In this document: positions 14,187 to 21,997 of the stretch, piece after piece
Numbering within the stretch: position 1 is the stretch's first letter
Layout: the number at the start of each line of letters is the position of its first letter
DNA from: an uncultured Prevotellaceae bacterium
GTDB taxonomy: Bacteria > Bacteroidota > Bacteroidia > Bacteroidales > Bacteroidaceae
NCBI GenBank assembly: GCA_902786665.1
Contig: CADADN010000029.1
Span: forward strand, 1 to 44,214
Length of the DNA stretch: 44,214 bases
Direction: 5' to 3'
The notes under the pieces: generated by a model
The model's database searches: none
What the model saw: the letters and a program-made list of their open reading frames with translations, nothing else
What the model was told of the DNA's origin: nothing
Translations under genes and position numbers: made by a program

Positions 14187-14678
14187 ATGAAAATTAAATC
14201 TTTTATTACGATGATGTTCGCTGCAGTGGCAGTGGTGCTTGGCATGAGTGCATGCGGCAGTGACGACGATGATAAGGTGGTGGCATTGGCCACTCAGGTG
14301 ATCGGCACGTATGAGGGCAATGAGATCGTCACCGTTATGGGCGATGAATCGTCGAACGGCACCGCCACCTACGAGTTTGCCAAAAATACCGACTCCGCTA
14401 TCGACATGACGATACCTGAAATGGGAGGAATGGGACCGATGTCGATTCCAAAACTGCTCGTGAAAGGCATCATGCTGACTGAGGGCAACAAAACCATTAC
14501 GGGAAGACTGGCCTCGTTCAGCGGCACAATGAAGGCAGCCGACGGGTCGGAGAAAGCCTATACCGTCAGTGATATCGTGGTGCTCTTCAACGAGAAGAAT
14601 GTCGTGGTGACCTTCTCGCTGAAGTATGGCAACATGCCATTCGCCATGGTAACCAATTTCACAGGCACTAAGAAATAA
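14187..14678 (+). CDS. Calycin-like lipoprotein
   Basis: 163 residues from ATG 14187 (an upstream in-frame ATG at 14139 gives no sensible signal). The signal is MKIKSFITMMFAAVAVVLGM followed by the lipobox SACGSDDDD, a Cys followed by acidic residues, the usual surface-export cue of Bacteroidales lipoproteins. The mature ~135 residues are beta-rich (IGTYEGNEIVTV, YTVSDIVVLFNEKNVVVTFS, MVTNFTGTKK at the end), like the calycin-like domain family. It ends 3 nt before a TonB-dependent receptor start, so it is probably the surface partner of that receptor, capturing or handing over ligand. The ligand is not evident. Confidence 0.7.
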   Translation: MKIKSFITMMFAAVAVVLGMSACGSDDDDKVVALATQVIGTYEGNEIVTVMGDESSNGTATYEFAKNTDSAIDMTIPEMGGMGPMSIPKLLVKGIMLTEGNKTITGRLASFSGTMKAADGSEKAYTVSDIVVLFNEKNVVVTFSLKYGNMPFAMVTNFTGTKK

Positions 14679-14681
14679 GCC

Positions 14682-16703
14682 GTGAAAACTTTCCTGACGA
14701 GCAAATTCTCACAATCCATCATAGCCAGCATCGCATTGTCGATGCTGGCTATTGGAGTATCGGCACAGACTCCTCCCATAGCCGTTCGTGATACGGTGGA
14801 CCTGGAGGAGGTGGTGGTGACGGGATCGCATACGCCCAAGGCATTGAAGGACGCTCCTGTCGTCACAAGGCTGATCACGCTCCAAGACATCAAGATAGCC
14901 GATGCGACCAACATCCAGGACATGCTGACGCAGGAGATTCCGGGACTGGAGTTCGGCTTTGCCATGAGTCAGGAAACAGCGCTCCACATGAGCGGATTCG
15001 GTGGTAGCGCCGTGCTCTTCCTCGTCGATGGAGAACGTATGGCCGGAGAGACCATGGACAACGTGGACTACAACCGGATGAGTCTCGACAACGTGGGGCG
15101 GATAGAGATTGTGAAAGGTGCCTCGTCGGCGCTCTACGGCTCAAACGCCGTGGGTGGTGTGGTGAACATCATCAGTAAGGAGAATATTGAGCCTTGGACG
15201 GCCAACGTGAACTCGCGCTACAATTCCTTCGGACACGAATGGAGAAATGGCGCAAGTTTCTCGTTCAACAACGAGAAATGGAACTCGCAGACGAGTTTCC
15301 AACATACGATGATCGACCCTGTGGACCTGCCCAAGGCGCACTCGGCCGAGGAGATAGCCATGGAACTGCTGAAGAAGTCGCAAGGCCTGCCCTATGACGA
15401 GTCGGTGCTGAACGATGACTCCAACCTCAGCCGCCTCTATGGACAGAAGACCTACAACTTGAAAGAGCGGCTCATATGGCGGGCCACCGACCGACTGACC
15501 CTGACGGGACGGGGAAGCTATTTCTTCCGCACCAGCGAGCGCGACACCCACGACTATCATTTCAATGCCTACGGCGCCGGACTGAAAGGGCGCTACAACT
15601 GGGGCCAGAACCAGCATCTGGAACTCTCGTATGCCTACGACCAGTATGACAAGGCCAACTTCATGCCCGACGGCACCCGAACCCACGACCACGACTACAG
15701 CAACAGGCAGCATGTGGTGCATGCGCTGCTGAGCCACTCGTTTGGCAAGAACACGCTGATCGTAGGGGCCGACTACATGCACGACTACCTCACGACCTAC
15801 CAGTTTCTTGACAATGCCAGCCACACACAGGACAATGTGGACGGCTTCGCACAGTTTGACTGGAACATCACCGACCGGCTGAACGTTGTGGGCAGCATCC
15901 GCTACGACTATTTCTCGGCCTCTTCGCAGAAGGCATTCACCCAACGGGTCGCAGTGGTGTATAAAATGCCTTGGATGACCTTCCGCGCCAATTACGCCAG
16001 CGGTTTCCGTGCTCCCACGCTCAAAGAGATGTACATGCACTTCGACATGGGCAACATGGGATATATGATTATGGGAAACCCAGACCTGAAGCCAGAGAAG
16101 AGCAACAACATCAATATTGCCATCGAGCGGACCTACCGCATCCGAAACAGCGGGTTCCTGGACGGACGCTACAATTTCACCCTCATGGGCTACTGCAATA
16201 TTTTCGACAAGCGCATCACCACTATCGGCGACACCTATGAGGGGATGCCCAGTGCGCTCTACTGGAATGAAGAAGGTGTGAAAGTGTGGGGCGTGGATGT
16301 CAGTATTGGCCACATCTGGGATTGCGGAGCCTTGTTCAGACTCAACTACTCATGGATGCATGAGACGGGCAACGTGGTATTCTCAGAGTTCTCGCAGCCT
16401 CGCTCGCACTCGTTCACCTGCCGGGTGGGCTACGAGCACCGATTCTCACGCCACTACGCCCTTGATGCGGCGCTTTCGGGCCGTTTCCAAGGCAAGCCAC
16501 AATCGGGAGACAAGAGTGTGGACCAGGGCTATACCATCTGGAAGCTGATGCTCCAGCACCATATCTGGCGCGGTATCCATCTCAACACCGCCATCGACAA
16601 CATCTTCAATTACAAGCCCAAGTCGTATTACTATTGTTCGCCGCTGACCAAAGGCACTTCTTTCAGCATTGGCCTGTCGGTGGATTTGGAGAAAATCTTC
16701 TAA
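14682..16703 (+). CDS. TonB-dependent outer-membrane receptor (haem/corrinoid type)
   Basis: 673 residues starting at GTG 14682. After a signal peptide ending GVSAQ comes a TonB-box-like segment (TVDLEEVVVTGSHTPKALKD), the plug (~50-165, with VDGERMAGET and RIEIVKGASSALYGSNAVGG) and a 22-strand barrel. FRAPTLKEMY and GNPDLKPEKSNN occur in the barrel. FRAP and NPDL are the motifs of haem receptors such as HmuR/HemR, though they also occur in other TonB receptors. A His-containing HFDMGNMGYM lies between them. The C terminus ends SIGLSVDLEKIF, with a terminal aromatic as usual for BamA clients. Uptake of haem or a corrinoid or iron complex is likely. It is coupled to the calycin-like lipoprotein. 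Confidence 0.85.
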   Translation: MKTFLTSKFSQSIIASIALSMLAIGVSAQTPPIAVRDTVDLEEVVVTGSHTPKALKDAPVVTRLITLQDIKIADATNIQDMLTQEIPGLEFGFAMSQETALHMSGFGGSAVLFLVDGERMAGETMDNVDYNRMSLDNVGRIEIVKGASSALYGSNAVGGVVNIISKENIEPWTANVNSRYNSFGHEWRNGASFSFNNEKWNSQTSFQHTMIDPVDLPKAHSAEEIAMELLKKSQGLPYDESVLNDDSNLSRLYGQKTYNLKERLIWRATDRLTLTGRGSYFFRTSERDTHDYHFNAYGAGLKGRYNWGQNQHLELSYAYDQYDKANFMPDGTRTHDHDYSNRQHVVHALLSHSFGKNTLIVGADYMHDYLTTYQFLDNASHTQDNVDGFAQFDWNITDRLNVVGSIRYDYFSASSQKAFTQRVAVVYKMPWMTFRANYASGFRAPTLKEMYMHFDMGNMGYMIMGNPDLKPEKSNNINIAIERTYRIRNSGFLDGRYNFTLMGYCNIFDKRITTIGDTYEGMPSALYWNEEGVKVWGVDVSIGHIWDCGALFRLNYSWMHETGNVVFSEFSQPRSHSFTCRVGYEHRFSRHYALDAALSGRFQGKPQSGDKSVDQGYTIWKLMLQHHIWRGIHLNTAIDNIFNYKPKSYYYCSPLTKGTSFSIGLSVDLEKIF

Positions 16704-16800
16704 GGACTTTTGGGACTTTAAGGACTTTATGGACTTTAGGGTCTTTAGGGTCTTTAGGGTCTTTAAGGACTTTAAGGACAGCCCTTAAAGCCCTTAAGGC
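16704..16800. repeat. 9-bp-period array directly after the TonB receptor stop
   Basis: GGACTTT/GGTCTTT starts at 16704, 16713, 16722, 16731, 16740, 16749, 16758, 16767 and 16776, exactly every 9 bp. CCCTTAAAG/CCCTTAAGG units follow. The array begins right at the TAA of the receptor gene and ends about 20 bp before the convergent lipoprotein gene. Confidence 0.9.
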
Positions 16801-16819
16801 GCTCAGGCATTTGCTGGTG

Positions 16820-17299
16820 CTATTTTTTCTTCAGGTAATCGAAAAGATTGATGGTTCCGATTTCGTTTTCCACCTCAAGGGAGGGCACCGACTCGACCAT
16901 TCTTGTGGAGCCACTCGATTTGTCGACATAGAAATAGACGAAAGCACCGGTGTAACTACGGAATATCACCTGATACTCGGATGCGGTCTCCTCCCCCATC
17001 GTCACATACATGATGGAGGGATTTTCTTTGGCTATACTCCAGTCGTACTCGCTATGGCAGTAGTTGTCGACACCCTCATAAGCCATGTCGGCAGTGATTT
17101 TCTGCTTAGCGACCTTGGTGCTGTCGGTATCTGCTGTGGCAGCGGTGCTATCCGTGTTCAACGAGTCACGATTAGCTGCGAGAGAGTCGTTTGTTTCGGT
17201 CGATGATGGAGCCACTTGTGTGGCATCCGACTTGTTTTGGCCACATGAGCATAGCAACAAGACGATAAGGGCGCAGGTGATAACAATATTTCTTTTCAT
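16820..17299 (-). CDS. Lipoprotein of unknown function
   Basis: 159 residues. The signal MKRNIVITCALIVLLLCSCG carries a lipobox (LLCSC). Residues ~20-65 form a Ser/Thr/Asp-rich spacer (TNDSLAANRDSLNTDSTAAT). The ~90-residue C-terminal domain has DNYCHSEYDWSIAKENPSIM, AFVYFYVDKSSGSTRMVESV and ends INLFDYLKKK. No family recognised. It converges with the TonB receptor and has a -7 box at 17335-17343. Confidence 0.6.
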   Translation of the reverse strand: MKRNIVITCALIVLLLCSCGQNKSDATQVAPSSTETNDSLAANRDSLNTDSTAATADTDSTKVAKQKITADMAYEGVDNYCHSEYDWSIAKENPSIMYVTMGEETASEYQVIFRSYTGAFVYFYVDKSSGSTRMVESVPSLEVENEIGTINLFDYLKKK

Positions 17300-17334
17300 A
17301 TATTCTAATAGTTTATGTCAGCTATCTTTTCGCT

Positions 17335-17343
17335 GCAAATGTA
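17335..17343 (-). promoter_or_regulatory. -7 box for the 16820-17299 lipoprotein
   Basis: Minus-strand TACATTTGC fits TAnnTTTG, about 35 nt before the ATG. The nearest TTG is 23 nt further upstream, slightly long. Confidence 0.5.
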
Positions 17344-17639
17344 GGCAAAAATCGGGAATAAATGGGCAATGAAATCCAATTTTTCCTCTCATGGCTTGAA
17401 AACGGGGTGGAATGGGCATTTTCGAATGATTTGGAGGGATGGGGCGAGACTGGCACTAACCGCTGGTCATGGCAGGGCTTGTGACAAGGGGATAGTATGG
17501 GCTAGGCTGACGCCTAACCCACAGTGGCTGATGAGGGCGAGGGCGAGGCCTCTTGAGTTAGGTAGATGCCTCTTGGGCCTGGTATCTTGAGCAGGGAGAG
17601 GCCTCTTGATCGAGGCGAGGGCTCTTGAGCTTGGTTATA
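17344..17639. other. Gene-free stretch with a hairpin and degenerate repeats
   Basis: About 300 bp, G-rich on the plus strand. It contains the hairpin GGGCTAGGC-3nt-CGCCTAACCC (about 17499-17521, one mismatch). A degenerate series of TCTTG(A/G) follows at 17551, 17571, 17585, 17604 and 17623, spaced roughly 14-20 bp, just downstream of the SDR gene stop. The open frame through it has no protein-like features. Confidence 0.45.
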
Positions 17640-18350
17640 TTAATCTTCTTTCACGATGGGATACAGCTCGATGAACTCGCCGTTATGGTTTTGGCCATCC
17701 TCTATGAGTTCGGCGAACTTCTGGCCTACGGTATCGATGTCGTGGAAACCGGGGAGGGCCATGTTGCCATTCAGGTCGGTGGTGGTGGGTCCCGGATGCA
17801 CAGAGAAGATTTCCAACTGCTTGCCCTGTTGCTGAATATCGATAGCCAACACACCCATCATGGCATTCTGTGCGGCTTTGCTGGCCACATAGGCTAACGG
17901 ATGCCAGTAGGGACTGACCTCCGATGGAACGGTGATGTTGGCGATACGGCCTTCGTTCTTCTCGATTAAGGGCTGCAGGGCTTTGGTGAGGGCAAAAGTG
18001 CCGATGAAATTCACATTGAGTGTCTCTTGGATGACACTGATTTCAGTGTGCTCACCATCTACGCTCATATCGCCAGGAATGCCGGCATTGTTCACAAGCA
18101 AGGTCAGTCCTGGGAAACGTTCTCCAATCTCTTTGGCGGCTTGTTGGATGCCATCGAGATCCCTCAGTTCGATATTCACCCAACCAAGCACGTCGATGCC
18201 TTCGGTTCTCAGTCTGCTGACAGCTCTTTCCGCACGCAGTTCATCTCGTGCGCCGACAATCACTTTCCAACCACTAAGGCCGAGGTGTTTTGCAATTCCA
18301 AATCCGATGCCTTTGTTGGCACCTGTAACCAATGTGATTTTTTCCTTCAT
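17640..18350 (-). CDS. SDR-family NAD(P)-dependent oxidoreductase
   Basis: 236 residues with a classical short-chain dehydrogenase fold. The cofactor motif TGANKGIGFGIA is at residues ~9-20, NNAGIPGD at ~87, and the active-site YVASK (Tyr-x-x-x-Lys) at ~155-159. HPGPTTTDLNGN, after the catalytic region, is the usual SDR substrate loop. Arg in VGARDE after the second strand suggests NADP(H). The cytoplasmic substrate is unknown, a carbonyl or alcohol by family. A monocistronic gene with its own promoter at 18383-18414. Confidence 0.85.
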   Translation of the reverse strand: MKEKITLVTGANKGIGFGIAKHLGLSGWKVIVGARDELRAERAVSRLRTEGIDVLGWVNIELRDLDGIQQAAKEIGERFPGLTLLVNNAGIPGDMSVDGEHTEISVIQETLNVNFIGTFALTKALQPLIEKNEGRIANITVPSEVSPYWHPLAYVASKAAQNAMMGVLAIDIQQQGKQLEIFSVHPGPTTTDLNGNMALPGFHDIDTVGQKFAELIEDGQNHNGEFIELYPIVKED

Positions 18351-18382
18351 ATTCTATTTATATATTGATGTGAATTCGGGTA

Positions 18383-18414
18383 CAAAGATACAAATATTTT
18401 TCCTAAATTGACAA
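18383..18414 (-). promoter_or_regulatory. Promoter of the SDR gene
   Basis: On the minus strand: TTG (18414-18412), 21 nt, TATCTTTG (18390-18383), about 32 nt before the ATG at 18350. Confidence 0.6.
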
Positions 18415-18469
18415 TCCCACGATAAAGGTAAATCGCATACCATATTATTGGTAGAAACCTTTGAATTGA

Positions 18470-18710
18470 AAGATTTTGAATTAGATTTTCCTTCGATTTT
18501 GAGCGAAGCGACCTTACTCAACAAGAATACCAACCTATCACATGATGAAATAAAAAACCGCTGACGCTTGGGAAAAAGTTACATGAACCGCTGACGCTTG
18601 GGAAAAAGGCTGCGAGGGCAGCCTGAGAAAAAAGGGGAAAAAGAGGGAAAAAGTGGAAAAAAAGAGAAAAAAGAGGAAAAAGGAGAAAAAAGGAGAAAAA
18701 AGAGATGGCC
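18470..18710. repeat. Composite intergenic repeat, locus C (partial) plus purine tract
   Basis: It holds the right half of the inverted-end element (GATTTTGAGCGAAGCGACC near 18494-18512), CTTACTCAACAAGAATACC, GATGAAATAAAAAACCGC, then GCTGACGCTTGGGAAAAAG twice and the hairpin GGCTGC-4nt-GCAGCC, in the same order and orientation as locus B. From about 18627 to 18705 it runs into a nearly pure A/G tract of GGAAAAA-like units. Confidence 0.8.
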
Positions 18711-18744
18711 TATCATGTATCGCAAAAAATAACAGACTTCTAGT

Positions 18745-18775
18745 TTTGATTATATTTGATAAATCCTTAACTTTG
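18745..18775 (+). promoter_or_regulatory. Promoter of the 18842 exported protein gene
   Basis: TTTG 18745-18748, 19 nt, TAACTTTG 18768-18775, about 66 nt before the ATG at 18842. Confidence 0.7.
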
Positions 18776-18841
18776 TGCCAACATTTTCGCCTCAAGAGGA
18801 GGTGAAGAAGAATATACAACTAAAAAAACGAAAAATAGAAC

Positions 18842-19702
18842 ATGATGAAATCGCTAAAAACTATGCTGTGCCTGATGGCTCTAGCCGTTGTGACTCCAGT
18901 CTGCTCACAAGAAAAAGACAACAATCCCTGGCCATGGGACTTTCCACAAAGTGTGAAACTCAAGTTGGAAGTCGGCCAGACCGTATTGAGTCCCTATACC
19001 TACTATCCCAGTTCGGTGGAAAAGGGCGAGCCATTACGTCAGTCGGTGCTCATCTTCTACGACACCATCGTGAAGGAGGTGGGCGGTGAAAAGACAACGC
19101 TCGACAAATACAACGGTGTGCAGGAAATGCCCAACGCACTCATCATCCCCCTGCCCAAGAAAGCCAAGGCAAAGAAAGGCGACGTGGTGCTCACATGGTG
19201 GCAATCGGGAAGCGGCATGCAACGGGCTATCGTTGTAGACGACAGCAATCCGCAGGAACCGAAAGTATGCTACTTTGACCTGACCTGGCCCGACAACCCC
19301 GAAAGTCAGAAACTGGAGGAGAAAAGGAAGGGAGAACCGCTGAAGCCCGGATCGTTTGCCGTTCTCAAAGACGGACAGTGGCAAAGTGGCGCACAGTTGG
19401 CCATCAAGAAGGGTAATGATTGGCTGAAAGGCACGCTCATCCATGTGAATGGCGACAAGGTGCTGGTGCTGGGCTTCGGCAGCAAGATAGAAGCCTACAA
19501 CAAAGCCGATGTGCGCCTTGTACCCTTCAAAGAGAAAATCAAGGTAGGCGACAAGGTCTGGGCATCATGGGTGAGCGAATACCGCCCCGGCTATGTGGTG
19601 ACAGCGGTTGACGACCTGACCGGCCATGTGTATGTGCAAAGAGATGGCAAGGGCAGCGTAGAGTCGAAGAGCCTTGCCGATGTGACCAAGATTCTTGAAT
19701 AA
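18842..19702 (+). CDS. Exported protein with two SH3/Tudor-like repeats
   Basis: 286 residues. The signal peptide MMKSLKTMLCLMALAVVTPV ends around CSQ. The N-terminal half (~25-165) is a beta-rich domain with PWPWDFPQSVKLKLEVGQTV and KKGDVVLTWWQSGSGMQRAI. The C-terminal half has two short barrel-like segments: GNDWLKGTLIHVNGDKVLVL, and KVGDKVWASWVSEYRPGYVV with DDLTGHVYVQRDGKGSV. These look like Tudor/Agenet or SH3-like folds (strand-turn-strand with a conserved W/Y pair). No enzymatic motif. A periplasmic binding role is plausible. It has a promoter and a strong terminator of its own. Confidence 0.6.
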   Translation: MMKSLKTMLCLMALAVVTPVCSQEKDNNPWPWDFPQSVKLKLEVGQTVLSPYTYYPSSVEKGEPLRQSVLIFYDTIVKEVGGEKTTLDKYNGVQEMPNALIIPLPKKAKAKKGDVVLTWWQSGSGMQRAIVVDDSNPQEPKVCYFDLTWPDNPESQKLEEKRKGEPLKPGSFAVLKDGQWQSGAQLAIKKGNDWLKGTLIHVNGDKVLVLGFGSKIEAYNKADVRLVPFKEKIKVGDKVWASWVSEYRPGYVVTAVDDLTGHVYVQRDGKGSVESKSLADVTKILE

Positions 19703-19707
19703 AAGAA

Positions 19708-19749
19708 ATCGGGTATATTGCCAAGCGGGTGTTTGGCAATATACCCGAT
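19708..19749. terminator. Bidirectional intrinsic terminator
   Basis: ATCGGGTATATTGCCAA (19708-19724) pairs perfectly with 19733-19749 over 17 bp, with an 8-nt loop. T-rich sequence follows on the plus strand and an A-rich flank precedes it, so it can end both the upstream plus-strand gene and the converging GH10 gene. Confidence 0.9.
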
Positions 19750-19769
19750 ATTTTAGGATTTTTACTCGA

Positions 19770-21875
19770 TTACTTCACCACGATTTTCTTTCCATTCTTG
19801 ATGACGATACCACGGTAATTGTCATCTACGGGCACACCCATCAGGTTGTAGGCCGGTGTGTTGGGCTCCTCGCTCTCGATGGTCTGGATGTCGAGCGGTG
19901 TGTCGCTGGTCACCTCCAGGTAGCGCGGATTCGACACTTTCTCAGCACCCTCGGCGTTGACGGCCACGGCAATGATCTCATACGTGCGTTTCTCGGTAGG
20001 TGTGAACACGCACTCGTAGGGCGATGATGTAGCGGTGCCAACCAGCATGTTGTCGGCATAGAACCTCACCTCGCTGATGGTGCTGGACTTCGACGTGGCT
20101 CTTGCCGAAATGACCACATTGTCGCCCACTCCATATGCGTCGCTGAAAGTCTTCACTATGCACGATCCGTCGCCTTCCACGAAACGATTGAGCTTGATGT
20201 CCTTGATGTAGAAGCCACCCTGGTCGACGAGCAAGGTGATGACCTGGCGGCCAGCCTTCAGGTCGTTTTTGAGATAGCCATGAAGGGTCTTCCACTCGTT
20301 GGCGCCACCCGTCTTGGGAACCTCCACGAACTCGGTGAGGTAAGACAGGCTGTCGAGACCATATTCTGCCAGGTGGAACCTGCCCGAAGACGATGTGGAG
20401 GCCACTGTGGCATCGAACGAATAAAGACCGTCTTCCTTGACATCGATGGTATAGTCCATCCATTGGTCGGTCTTCACGGTGGTAGAGGTGTTGCGCTGGG
20501 CATTGTAGAACGACACGCCCGACACGCCCTGGTCGTATTCGTCGATCTTGATGGTGCCAGGCATCTCGGGCACCTCGCCAAAGGGCTCGTGCTTGGTGTT
20601 GCCGCTCACCACGGCGAAGCGGCCATAGCGCTCATAGGTAGAGCCGTCGGTAGCGGTGACCACAGCCTTCGTGTTCTTCCATCCCGACGAGATTCTTGCC
20701 GGCACTTCATACTCAACAATATAAGGAGCCTCGGTCATGGTGGCTACCAGCTCTTCCTCTACATAGAAATCCACCTTCTCGATGGTCTTGGTGGCCAGAC
20801 GGGCTCTTACCTTGATGGGCAGCACGTCGCCCTTCACCACTTTCAGCGAAGCGGGGCGGATATAGATAGAAGCCTCTTTCTTCATGCCCGGGTAGGGACT
20901 CACGGCATTCTTGGCTGCATCGGTGGCCATATACTCCTTGATCCAGGTCATGGCGGGGCGTTCAGCACCATTCTTGTAGAGACCAGAGTTGTCGACCCAG
21001 GTGGCACCATGGACATATCCCCACAGGGTGACACCGGCGCAATAGGGAGCTTCCCACATTATCGGCAAAATCTTCTCGTACTGTGACTTTTGCTGTGCGT
21101 CGTTTGCCTTGTCGATGTCCAATTCGGTGATGTACATCGGCATATGGAGCGTTTCCTGCTGCCTTTGCAGCACATTGCTCAACTCGTTTGTGCTGATGTC
21201 GCTCAGTTCGTGCGACTGGTTGCCGTAGGCATCGATGGGTGCTCCGGCGTCGCGCAGCGTCTGCACCAAGGTGAGGTAGTTGTCGACATCCCACCGGATA
21301 GAGTTATAATCGTTGTAGATCAGGATGGCATCTGGCCAACGCTGACCGGCCATATCGAAGGCCTTGATGAGCCAGTCGTAACCGGTCTTTCCGCCACCAC
21401 CCAGCGACTCCTTGATCATGGGATTGCCATCCTGGTGCCTGCCCACGGCCTCATTCACCACGTCGATGAGCGGCAGGGTCTTGTATTTGGCCTTCACATT
21501 GTCGAACCAGTTGGTGATAGCGGCGTAACGCTCTTTTGGCGACAGGTTGGGCAACCAGTTGGGATATTGGGCACCCCACACCAGCGCGTGGAACTTGTAG
21601 GTGAAGCCGTGCTGATTGGCATAGTTGAACGCCCTATCGCATCCCCAGTTGAAATTTCCACGGTTGCCCTCTACAGAACCCCATTTTGACTCGTTCTCAC
21701 AGGTAATCTGGTTCCAGAGCTGGTAATACTGGGGGACACCGCCGCCGGCATCCACATTGCCTCGAGTGGTGATGTTTCCCAGGAACTTGTCGGGGTTGGA
21801 GGATAGCTGGGCAGACAATGTCATAGGGAGCGACAATGCCGCCAGCAACAGACAGGTTTTGATTGTTCTCTTCAT
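19770..21875 (-). CDS. GH10 endo-1,4-beta-xylanase, multidomain
   Basis: 701 residues from MKRTIK (the frame is open further upstream, but this start gives the signal peptide ending LSA). The GH10 barrel spans ~25-320. The acid/base is E142 in LIDVVNEAV and the nucleophile E251 in MYITELDID; WNQITCENESKWG and KFHALVWGAQYPNW are the usual subsite motifs. Then come an Ig-like domain (~345-425), a CBM6-like beta-sandwich (~440-565, with SGVSFYNAQ and GGFYIKDIKLNRF), a second Ig-like domain (~572-655) and a C-terminal tail (YNLMGVPVDDNYRGIVIKNG, KK) typical of Prevotella secreted enzymes. It cleaves internal xylan bonds, probably on the cell surface. It follows the acetylesterase gene in a minus-strand xylan locus. 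Confidence 0.92.
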   Translation of the reverse strand: MKRTIKTCLLLAALSLPMTLSAQLSSNPDKFLGNITTRGNVDAGGGVPQYYQLWNQITCENESKWGSVEGNRGNFNWGCDRAFNYANQHGFTYKFHALVWGAQYPNWLPNLSPKERYAAITNWFDNVKAKYKTLPLIDVVNEAVGRHQDGNPMIKESLGGGGKTGYDWLIKAFDMAGQRWPDAILIYNDYNSIRWDVDNYLTLVQTLRDAGAPIDAYGNQSHELSDISTNELSNVLQRQQETLHMPMYITELDIDKANDAQQKSQYEKILPIMWEAPYCAGVTLWGYVHGATWVDNSGLYKNGAERPAMTWIKEYMATDAAKNAVSPYPGMKKEASIYIRPASLKVVKGDVLPIKVRARLATKTIEKVDFYVEEELVATMTEAPYIVEYEVPARISSGWKNTKAVVTATDGSTYERYGRFAVVSGNTKHEPFGEVPEMPGTIKIDEYDQGVSGVSFYNAQRNTSTTVKTDQWMDYTIDVKEDGLYSFDATVASTSSSGRFHLAEYGLDSLSYLTEFVEVPKTGGANEWKTLHGYLKNDLKAGRQVITLLVDQGGFYIKDIKLNRFVEGDGSCIVKTFSDAYGVGDNVVISARATSKSSTISEVRFYADNMLVGTATSSPYECVFTPTEKRTYEIIAVAVNAEGAEKVSNPRYLEVTSDTPLDIQTIESEEPNTPAYNLMGVPVDDNYRGIVIKNGKKIVVK

Positions 21876-21924
21876 CGTTCTAACTGAAATATTTGATTCT
21901 TTAATTGTTTTTCCCATTAAACAG

Positions 21925-21997
21925 TTGGAGTTTAGGAGTTGCAGGAGTTCAGACAATAGCCTTACCTTCAGGAGTTCACTGAAGTCCATCATTCCTT
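21925..21997. repeat. 9-bp-period array directly after the acetylesterase stop
   Basis: Read on the minus strand after the TAA at 22000-21998: GAACTCCTG, AAGGTAAGG, CTATTGTCT, GAACTCCTG, CAACTCCTA, in exact 9-nt steps. It lies between the esterase stop and the GH10 start. The plus-strand form GGAGTTCAGACAATAG reappears as GGAGTTCTGACAATAG at 39708-39723, at the head of another array. Confidence 0.7.

Noticed and set aside
15141-16313. 390-codon antisense frame inside the TonB receptor
   Set aside because: Valine/histidine-rich shadow frame without features. The receptor motifs are on the plus strand.
17085-17372. Frame opposite the 16820-17299 lipoprotein
   Set aside because: The minus-strand gene has a lipobox and a -7 box, and this frame has neither.
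17369-17590. 73-codon plus-strand frame
   Set aside because: Low-complexity Arg/Gly/Leu composition, no promoter at the right place, in a degenerate repeat region.
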